A stretch of 40,162 nucleotides of DNA from Paracoccaceae bacterium. GTDB lineage: Bacteria > Pseudomonadota > Alphaproteobacteria > Rhodobacterales > Rhodobacteraceae. Both the position numbers and the translations under genes were made by a program. This document shows, in pieces, positions 34,001 through 40,162 of the stretch. Under the pieces are notes generated by a model that was given only the letters and a program-made list of their open reading frames with translations, ran no database searches and was not told the origin of the DNA. The DNA lies in NCBI GenBank assembly GCA_022822495.1, contig JAJEBQ010000051.1, forward strand, positions 1 to 40,162, in the 5' to 3' direction. How positions within the stretch are numbered: the stretch's first letter is position 1; each line of letters begins with the position of its first letter.

Positions 34001-35659
34001 ATGACCGAAACTGATCCAATCACCATCGAAATCATCCAGAACTCCTTGCAGGCAGCAGCTGACGAGATGTTTGCCGCCATGCGCAAGACTGCCATGAGTT
34101 CGATTATCTATGAAGTCCTTGACATGGGTACAGGCATCATGGATCCACAAGGAGAAATTGCCGGTTCAGGTGCAGGCATACCTGCCTTTGTTGGTGTTCT
34201 TGATAAATCCGTTAAGGTCATAATTGATAAATTCGATCAGCCCGGCGCTGTTGAACCAGGTGATGTGTTTGCAACCAATGATCCCTATTACGGTGGAGTT
34301 ACTCATCTCAATGATATTGTTGTCATCATGCCGGTCTTTGCCGAAGGTGAGCTCATAGCCTGGTGTGCCAATATCGCCCATAACTCCGATGTTGGTGGCA
34401 TGGCACCTGGCTCCCTAACCGGAGAAGCAACCAGCATCTTTCAGGAAGGACTAAGACTGCCTGCCGTCAAGATTATCTCCAAAGGCAAACCAATAACGCC
34501 TGTCATGGAAGTCATCAAAGTGAACTCCCGAATGCCAGATGTGCTTGAAGGTGACCTCTGGGCTGCCATTGCCTCGGTCAGAATTGGTGAACGACGATTA
34601 ATGGCTATAGCCGAAAAGTACGGTACTCAAACTTTCGCCAAGGCTGTGGAAGCGTTCATGGATTATGGTGAAAGAGTTTCAAGACGTGAGTTGGCCAAGC
34701 TGCCCAAAGGCGTCTATGAACTGACAGAAGAGCAGGACAATGGCCAGTTTTACAATGTCAAGATAACCATAACCGAAGACAAGTTTACGGTGGATCTGAG
34801 AGACAATCCCGATCAGCTTGATGGTCCTCTGAACACCAGTAGGGATGGCGTTATGGTGGCCGTCCAGATGATCTTTAAGTCGCTGACGGATCCTTATTCA
34901 CCTGCCAATGGTGGATCGTTTCGACCAATTGAGCTCCTGACTCGCGAAGGGACTGTGTTTCATGCCAGGGAACCCGCCCCTTTGGGCTTTTATTACGAAA
35001 TCGAATTACGTGTTTATGATGTCATGTGGCGGTGTTTGGCCCAGCACATGCCGGAACGACTTGCGGCAGGGCATTTTGCATCGGTCTGTGGGACCTTTAT
35101 TGGTGGTATCCACCCGGATACAGGCAGGCAATACACAGTCATAGAACCACAATTGGGCGGCTGGGGTGCAAGCCAGTCGGGGGATGGGAACTCGGGCATG
35201 TTTTGTGGTTTCCATGGCGAAACCTATAATTGCCCAGCCGAGATCAACGAAGCCCGTAACGGGCTTATTGTTGATCAGATGGCTTTGAATATCAGTGAGG
35301 GTGGTGAAGGTAAACACATGGGAGGACGCGGTATCGTCCTCGACTATAGGGTCAGGGCCGATAACGGCTTTTTGACCGCAGGTTATACAAGATCAAAGTT
35401 TCCAGCCTGGGGACTGGATGGCGGCCATGATGGCTCACCCAATTATATTGAATTCAGACCGGTTGAAGGTGACATACAAACCTTTTCAGCCATTTCGGGT
35501 TTGACCACTCAAAAAGATGATGTCATCAGGGTCTACACAGGTAATGGTGGTGGCCTTGGCAACCCAAGAGAACGGGATAGGAATCTCGTTCACCAGGATC
35601 TCAAGAATGAATTGATTAGCCCAAGCCAGGCCAGAGATGTGTTTGGTCTCAAGGCCTAG
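34001..35659 (+). CDS. hyuB: hydantoinase/oxoprolinase subunit B (first copy)
   Basis: The product is 552 aa, normal for HyuB. Family blocks are AAADEMFAAMRKTAMSSIIY (about 19-38), GDVFATNDPYYGGVTHLNDI (about 86-105), LRLPAVKI, RDNPDQLDGPLNTSRDG and a glycine-rich C-terminus ending in GNGGGLGNPRERD. HyuB carries the ring-opening hydrolase half of the ATP-dependent oxoprolinase/hydantoinase complex and works with HyuA directly upstream. A strong GAAGGAAGGAGAG precedes ATG 34001. A second HyuB-type gene lies at 38471 and reads the same through these blocks but is clearly diverged, so this operon has one A and two B subunits. Confidence 0.92.
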   Translation: MTETDPITIEIIQNSLQAAADEMFAAMRKTAMSSIIYEVLDMGTGIMDPQGEIAGSGAGIPAFVGVLDKSVKVIIDKFDQPGAVEPGDVFATNDPYYGGVTHLNDIVVIMPVFAEGELIAWCANIAHNSDVGGMAPGSLTGEATSIFQEGLRLPAVKIISKGKPITPVMEVIKVNSRMPDVLEGDLWAAIASVRIGERRLMAIAEKYGTQTFAKAVEAFMDYGERVSRRELAKLPKGVYELTEEQDNGQFYNVKITITEDKFTVDLRDNPDQLDGPLNTSRDGVMVAVQMIFKSLTDPYSPANGGSFRPIELLTREGTVFHAREPAPLGFYYEIELRVYDVMWRCLAQHMPERLAAGHFASVCGTFIGGIHPDTGRQYTVIEPQLGGWGASQSGDGNSGMFCGFHGETYNCPAEINEARNGLIVDQMALNISEGGEGKHMGGRGIVLDYRVRADNGFLTAGYTRSKFPAWGLDGGHDGSPNYIEFRPVEGDIQTFSAISGLTTQKDDVIRVYTGNGGGLGNPRERDRNLVHQDLKNELISPSQARDVFGLKA

Positions 35660-35694
35660 GGATGAACAGAATTTGATAAGAAAGGAGAAGAATT

Positions 35695-36516
35695 ATGACA
35701 GAAACGAGACCTCTAAAGATAATGTACCTAAACCCTGTGGGCATATCTGACTATGATGCTGTCTTTGCAGATATGGCCAGAGACTACAAACTGCCAGGGA
35801 CAGAAGTGCATATAACATCCCTCAAGGAATCAGATGGTGGCTTTACCCATATTGAGTACCGATCCTACGAAGCGATTGTTACCACAGGCATCATCAGAGC
35901 CACAAGAGCGGCAGCCCTTGAGGGCTTTGATGCTCTGGCCATCGGCTGTTTTTATGACACGGCCCTCCATGATGCAAGAGAAGTCTCGGGGGAAATGATT
36001 GTAACGGCTCCCTGTATGGCATCATTGGAAATTGCGTGCAGTCTGGCCAACAGGTTTGGGGTTATCGTTGGTCGAAGAAAATGGGTCAACCAGATGACCG
36101 CAACTGTAAGAGATAACGGTAGAGAGGAACAACTCAGTGGTTTTTATCATGTTGAGTTGGGAGTTAATGAATTTCTTGTTGATCATACAAAGACAGAACG
36201 CTTACTGACTGAAGCAGGGCGTAAGGCAGTTGAGGAAGATTATGCCGAAGCGATAATCCTTGGTTGCACGTTGGAACTCGGTTTCTTTCGTTCCCTGACA
36301 GCAACCCTTGGTGTTCCTGTTATTGATCCCTCCATAGCTGCTCTCAAAAGAGCTGAATATGGAGCTCTTTTGAAACAACAATGCGGTTGGATCCCCAGCC
36401 GAAAATGGTCGTGTGAACCACCTCCAGAGGAAGAGTTGAAACGGTTTGGTATCATTGATGATGGGGATGTCTTTGGCAACAGGTTGATTGTTCCTTTAGA
36501 GGAAGGAAAAAATTAG
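35695..36516 (+). CDS. Asp/Glu/hydantoin racemase family protein (first paralogue)
   Basis: The product is 273 aa. Two catalytic cysteines are in place: AIGCFYDTAL (Cys85) and ILGCTLELGF (Cys191). They act on opposite faces of the substrate in cofactor-independent racemases of the aspartate/glutamate/hydantoin family. N-terminal YLNPVG and APCMASLEIACSLANRFGVI are also typical. It is cytosolic. A hydantoin or amino-acid racemase beside HyuAB would convert both enantiomers into the form the hydrolase or later enzymes accept. AAAGGAGAAG precedes ATG 35695. The next gene is a close paralogue of the same length, so this is a tandem duplication; the two have diverged around the first cysteine and in the C-terminal third. 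Confidence 0.85.
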   Translation: MTETRPLKIMYLNPVGISDYDAVFADMARDYKLPGTEVHITSLKESDGGFTHIEYRSYEAIVTTGIIRATRAAALEGFDALAIGCFYDTALHDAREVSGEMIVTAPCMASLEIACSLANRFGVIVGRRKWVNQMTATVRDNGREEQLSGFYHVELGVNEFLVDHTKTERLLTEAGRKAVEEDYAEAIILGCTLELGFFRSLTATLGVPVIDPSIAALKRAEYGALLKQQCGWIPSRKWSCEPPPEEELKRFGIIDDGDVFGNRLIVPLEEGKN

Positions 36517-36534
36517 GGTGCCAGGAGTATCCTT

Positions 36535-37344
36535 GTGACAAAAAAACAAGCCCTCAAGGTCATGTATCTAAGACCTGTTGGGACTCCGACCTTTGATGAC
36601 TTGTTTGCGGATATGGTCAGGACTTACAAGCAACCTGCAAGCGAGGTCCACATAACATCTCTGAAACCATCTGATGGTGGCTTTACCCATATCGAATACC
36701 GCTCTTATGAAGCTGTCATAACAAGAGGGATTGTCCGAGGAGCAAGGGTTGCTGCCAGGGAAGGGTTTGATGCCGTTGCCTTAAGTTGCTTTTATGATAC
36801 TGGTTTGGAAGATGCAAGGGAGATCTCGGGCACCACCCCGGTGACGGCACCTTGTCAGGCTTCAGTGGAGATTGCCTGTAGTCTGGCCAACAGATTTGGT
36901 GTCATTGTCGGTCGCAGAAAATGGGTTAACCAAATGGCGGCAACCATCAGGGCCTATGGCAGGCACGATCAATTGAGTGGTTTTTACCATGTCGGTCTTG
37001 GGGTAAATGACTTTCAAGAAAATAGGGAACGCACAGAAGAGTTGCTGCTAATGGCTTGTCGTCGTGCTGTGGAAAAGGATTTTGCCGAAGCGATCATTCT
37101 GGGTTGTACAAGGGAAGTGGGATTTTACCAAAGCCTTGCCAGCGAACTGGGGGTTCCGGTCATTGATCCTTCGATTGCGGCTCTCAAAAGAGCTGAATAT
37201 TTAGCACAACTGAAACGGCAATGTGGCTGGATCCCCAGCCGAAAATGGTCGTGTGAAGTGCCCGCTGAGGAGGAGATCGAACAGTTTGGTATCATCAATG
37301 ACGAGGATGTGTTTGGTAACCGAATTGTGATTGAGGCATCTTGA
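36535..37344 (+). CDS. Asp/Glu/hydantoin racemase family protein (second paralogue)
   Basis: The product is 269 aa, collinear with the preceding gene throughout; long shared blocks include SDGGFTHIEYRSYEA, ACSLANRFGVIVGRRKWVNQ and QCGWIPSRKWSCE. Catalytic cysteines are again Cys85 (ALSCFYDTGL) and Cys191 (ILGCTREVGF). The segment around the first cysteine differs (I-G-C versus L-S-C), as does the stretch after Cys191 (T-L-E-L versus T-R-E-V), so substrate preference may differ, or the two may form a heteromer. The start is GTG 36535 with CCAGGAG upstream, 18 bases after the first copy. Retention of both active sites argues that both are functional. Confidence 0.85.
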   Translation: MTKKQALKVMYLRPVGTPTFDDLFADMVRTYKQPASEVHITSLKPSDGGFTHIEYRSYEAVITRGIVRGARVAAREGFDAVALSCFYDTGLEDAREISGTTPVTAPCQASVEIACSLANRFGVIVGRRKWVNQMAATIRAYGRHDQLSGFYHVGLGVNDFQENRERTEELLLMACRRAVEKDFAEAIILGCTREVGFYQSLASELGVPVIDPSIAALKRAEYLAQLKRQCGWIPSRKWSCEVPAEEEIEQFGIINDEDVFGNRIVIEAS

Positions 37345-37373
37345 GTATGAATGGCTATGGAGGAAATTAGAAT

Positions 37374-38468
37374 ATGAAAGACAGAACCACCAGGAGATTG
37401 GCTAAGGTTAGAGCCAGTATGCAAGCTACCGGGACACAATTGGTCGCTTTGGGACCGGGTGCCCACATGCAATGGATTCTGGGGTTTCATCCCCATCCTG
37501 ACGAAAGGCCTTGTCTTCTGTTGATCGGTGACGAAAGAGAAGCGTTTCTGATGCCCTCCCTGAACGCGGAGGACACAAGACAAAGAAGCACTATCGTCTG
37601 CCATCCCTGGTCCGATGATGAGGGACCTGTGAAGGCCTTGATTTCTGCCCTTGATGATGTGGGGGCTAGAGACGTCAAAAGCATGGTTTTGGATGAAACC
37701 ATGCGGGCTGACTTTGCCATGTTATTGGTTGATCACCTCACTTTGACCAGGAGAAGTTTCACGGAAAAGACAGTTGGTGCACTCAGAATGCGCAAGGATG
37801 TTGAAGAATATCGAAGCCTGAAGGAAAATGCCGCCATTGCCGATCAGGCTATGCAAAGAGGGTTTGATGCCTTAAAAGAGGGCAGGTCTGAGTTGGATAT
37901 TGCAGCAGTCATTCAAAGTCAATTCAAGGCTCAAAAGGCTGAGATGAAGTTTGCCATAGTTGCCAGTGGACCAAATGGTGCCTTGCCTCACCATAAGACC
38001 GGTAACAGGAAACTTACTGAAGGAGAGCCTATCGTGATGGATATAGGAGGGCAGAAAGGGGAATATTTCAGCGACATAACCCGCCTTGCCGTTTTGGGGA
38101 ATCCTTCCGACGAGATCCGTAAAGTTCACGATATTGTTGACCGGGCTGTCAGGAATGCACTTGCAACTGCCAGACCGGGCATAAAGGCAATGGAAGTTGA
38201 CAACGCTGCTCGCAGTATCATTGCCAAAGCAGGTTATGGCGACTTTTTTGTTCACAGGACAGGTCATGGTTTGGGAATTGAAGTTCATGAACCGCCGTAT
38301 ATTTCGGCCTCGTCTGAAACCATTCTGGAAACCGGTATGGTTTTCTCGATTGAGCCGGGCATATATCTTCCCGGCAGATTTGGCGTCAGGTTGGAAGAGA
38401 TTGTCATTCTCAGGGAAGACGGACCAGAAATACTATCCTCATTGCCCAGGGACATCTTCAGCCTTTGA
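37374..38468 (+). CDS. M24-family metallopeptidase (Xaa-Pro peptidase/creatinase type)
   Basis: The product is 364 aa. An N-terminal creatinase-like domain (1-135) is followed by the pita-bread fold with the five metal ligands visible: Asp223 (VMDIGG), Asp234 (YFSDITR), His298 (RTGHGLGIEVHE), Glu327 (FSIEPGIY) and Glu341 (VRLEEIV). Family members cleave Xaa-Pro dipeptides, act as aminopeptidases or, in the creatinase branch, hydrolyse guanidino or amide compounds. Which of these applies cannot be read here; within this operon it may hydrolyse the linear product of HyuAB. TATGGAGGAA precedes ATG 37374. Its stop TGA lies two bases before the ATG of the second hyuB (38471). Confidence 0.88.
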   Translation: MKDRTTRRLAKVRASMQATGTQLVALGPGAHMQWILGFHPHPDERPCLLLIGDEREAFLMPSLNAEDTRQRSTIVCHPWSDDEGPVKALISALDDVGARDVKSMVLDETMRADFAMLLVDHLTLTRRSFTEKTVGALRMRKDVEEYRSLKENAAIADQAMQRGFDALKEGRSELDIAAVIQSQFKAQKAEMKFAIVASGPNGALPHHKTGNRKLTEGEPIVMDIGGQKGEYFSDITRLAVLGNPSDEIRKVHDIVDRAVRNALATARPGIKAMEVDNAARSIIAKAGYGDFFVHRTGHGLGIEVHEPPYISASSETILETGMVFSIEPGIYLPGRFGVRLEEIVILREDGPEILSSLPRDIFSL

Positions 38469-38470
38469 TC

Positions 38471-40045
38471 ATGTCCAAAGACCCCATCACCATATCTGTT
38501 ATTCAAGCTGGTCTGGTTGCCGCTGCTGATGAGATGTTTGAAACGCTTAGGAAAACCTCCATGAGCCCCATCATCTATGAGGTATTGGATGTGGGCACAG
38601 GGATTACAGACAAGCACGGCAACCTGATAGGGTCGGGGGCAGGCATACCAACTTTTGTTGGTATACTTGATAAGGCCGTAAAGAAAATTATCGACATCCA
38701 TGGTTTGGACAATGTCAATGAGGGTGACTTGTTTATAACCAATGATCCCTATTATGGGGGTGTTACCCACCTGAACGATGTCGTGGTCTCGTTACCTGTT
38801 TTTCACAAGGGTGCATGCATCGCCTGGGCCTCTTCCATAGGACATTGGTCGGATGTGGGAGGTTCAACACCTGGGTCAATGTCCACGAGGGTTGTTGAAA
38901 TCATACAGGAAGGATTACGATTGCCGGCTGTAAAATTGTTTGAACGTGGGGTGTTGGTAACCTCCCTTATGGACATCATTACCTGCAACTCCCGACTACC
39001 GGAAATTACCAGAGGTGATCTCTGGTCTCAAATTTCGGCTAGTCGCAGAGCAGGTAAACGAATTGTCGAACTGATCAGAACCTATGGGGTTGATTATTAC
39101 GAACTTGCCTTGGGAGATTTATTTAAGGAGGGGGAAGCACGTGCCAAAAGAGGTCTTTTGAATCTACCCAAGGGTAGGTTTGAGGCTTCGGAAAGACAGG
39201 AAAACAATGATCTCTGGACAGTTGTAGTTACGATTTCAGATAAGGAATTTATTGTTGATCTATCCGACAATCCTCCCCAAAAAGCGGGCCCCTATAATAC
39301 CAGCCGTGATGGCGCTGTTATTTCCTCACAAATGATTTTTAAGGCCTTGACCGATCCTCACCTGTTTTGCAATGAAGGGTCCTTTAAACCCCTCAAGGTC
39401 ATAACATCTCCGGGGAGTATCTTTGAAGCGATTGGGCCAGCTCCTCATGGGTATTATTTTGAAACCCGGATAAGGCTATATGATCTGTTGTGGCAATGTA
39501 TGGCCAAGGCTATGCCGGATAAACTTCCTGCTGGCCATTTTGGTTCCATCTGTGGAACGGTCATTGCCGGTGTTCATCCGGACACTGGCCGAAAGTTTAC
39601 CATGGTAGAACCCCAGATGGGTGGTTGGGGTGCCACCTCCACCAGAAATGGTTTGAACTGCATGTACTCACTAAGCCATGGCGAAACTTATGTTTGCCCA
39701 GTGGAGATATGTGAGGCCAGATATGGCTTTGAAGTTGGTTGGAAGAAAATTCTTAATGATCACACTGGCTTGGGGCAGTTTGAAGGAGGTAAGGGTTTGT
39801 CAACCTCCTATCGGATGAGAGCTAAGGCGATCGTCTCGGCTGGATACAGTCGAAGTAAAATCCCGGTCTGGGGGTTGAACGGTGGTTACCCCGGAGGGAC
39901 AAACCGGTTCAATCATTACAAGTTGGGTAGGGATCCTACCCAATACTCCTTTGTGAGTGATCTGGAAGTTGATGAAGGTGATGAAATCGTAATAGAAACG
40001 GCCAAGGGAGGGGGCTGGGGTACGCCTAGATCAAAGGATCATTAA
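38471..40045 (+). CDS. hyuB: hydantoinase/oxoprolinase subunit B (second copy)
   Basis: The product is 524 aa from ATG 38471; a TTG two codons earlier would overlap the peptidase stop. It has the HyuB blocks AAADEMFETLRKTSMSPIIY, GDLFITNDPYYGGVTHLNDV, LRLPAVKL, SDNPPQKAGPYNTSRDG and KGGGWGTPRSKDH at the end. It is similar to the first HyuB along its length but with many substitutions, so the duplication is older than the racemase pair or under different selection. No second hyuA exists in the window, so either both B subunits share one HyuA or this one works with a partner elsewhere. It is the last gene of the operon seen here. After it come about 60 bases before the convergent gene. Confidence 0.9.
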   Translation: MSKDPITISVIQAGLVAAADEMFETLRKTSMSPIIYEVLDVGTGITDKHGNLIGSGAGIPTFVGILDKAVKKIIDIHGLDNVNEGDLFITNDPYYGGVTHLNDVVVSLPVFHKGACIAWASSIGHWSDVGGSTPGSMSTRVVEIIQEGLRLPAVKLFERGVLVTSLMDIITCNSRLPEITRGDLWSQISASRRAGKRIVELIRTYGVDYYELALGDLFKEGEARAKRGLLNLPKGRFEASERQENNDLWTVVVTISDKEFIVDLSDNPPQKAGPYNTSRDGAVISSQMIFKALTDPHLFCNEGSFKPLKVITSPGSIFEAIGPAPHGYYFETRIRLYDLLWQCMAKAMPDKLPAGHFGSICGTVIAGVHPDTGRKFTMVEPQMGGWGATSTRNGLNCMYSLSHGETYVCPVEICEARYGFEVGWKKILNDHTGLGQFEGGKGLSTSYRMRAKAIVSAGYSRSKIPVWGLNGGYPGGTNRFNHYKLGRDPTQYSFVSDLEVDEGDEIVIETAKGGGWGTPRSKDH

Positions 40046-40108
40046 TCACAAGAACGAACTTGTCAGAAATATCGCAGCTAATAAACAAGTTCTGCTTGTT
40101 AGTTATAA

Positions 40109-40162
40109 CTATTTGTTTTCAGACCGTTCTTCATACCCTTGGACAAACTTTTCAAGCTCTTC
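40109..40162 (-). CDS. 3' end of a convergent gene, product unknown
   Basis: On the minus strand the last 54 bases are open and read EELEKFVQGYEERSENK before TAG (40111-40109). The remainder lies beyond the window. The convergent position supports an operon end at 40045. A small AT-rich inverted repeat, AACAAG / CTTGTT (about 40084-40100), lies between the two and might serve as a weak terminator. Confidence 0.4.
   Translation of the reverse strand, partial: EELEKFVQGYEERSENK

Overview
The window looks like chromosome from a low-to-moderate GC alphaproteobacterium. The evidence is the alphaproteobacterial character of PNPase and ribosomal protein S15, a Kdo transferase (lipopolysaccharide, so Gram-negative), and a catabolic operon typical of marine or soil alphaproteobacteria. 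The lineage is inferred from how the proteins read, not from a search. Many insertion sequences are present and nearly all are broken, so this genome has had an IS expansion followed by decay. Several non-IS genes also carry single premature stops.

Layout. (1) 1-1364: decayed IS66-family transposase. (2) 1.7-9.0 kb: conserved chromosomal block with surface-glycan glycosyltransferases, waaA, pnp and rpsO. (3) 9.2-25.3 kb: an accessory island. It holds two HEPN-type proteins separated by an IS5-family copy, a compact minus-strand three-gene operon (16722 to 13062), a graveyard of ISAs1 and IS66 fragments, the C-terminal part of a DNA-methyltransferase-like gene, a decayed 1.7-kb IS with matching terminal inverted repeats, an NYN-domain nuclease gene interrupted by one stop, a 107-bp direct-repeat pair, a solo IS5 end and a second IS5 copy. 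(4) 25.5-40.0 kb: one plus-strand operon of about 14.5 kb, with a clear promoter and operator-like repeats. It encodes an XRE-cupin regulator, a complete dipeptide/oligopeptide-type ABC importer, a GAF protein, HyuA, two HyuB, two tandem Asp/Glu/hydantoin racemase paralogues and an M24 peptidase. This is very probably an import and ring-opening pathway for a cyclic amide such as a hydantoin, oxoproline or related compound. (5) The last 54 bases hold the 3' end of a convergent gene.

The best candidate for an undescribed system is the three-gene operon at 13062-16722. Its order is [ImmA/IrrE-type metallopeptidase fused to a macro domain], then [P-loop nucleotide kinase fused to a short adenylosuccinate-synthetase-like enzyme], then [DUF7002-like protein resembling DarT/ART-type toxins]. 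The synthetase reads G-S-E-G-K-G where bacterial PurA reads G-D-E-G-K-G. Loss of that catalytic Asp to Ser is the hallmark of phage PurZ, which acts on dGMP to make the precursor of 2-aminoadenine. A putative ADP-ribosyl transferase, an ADP-ribose-binding or hydrolysing macro domain, and a purine-modifying enzyme with its own kinase, tightly coupled on the edge of an IS-rich island, suggest a nucleotide-based conflict (defence or toxin-antitoxin-like) system. This function is inference; the domain calls and the gene coupling are seen in the sequence.
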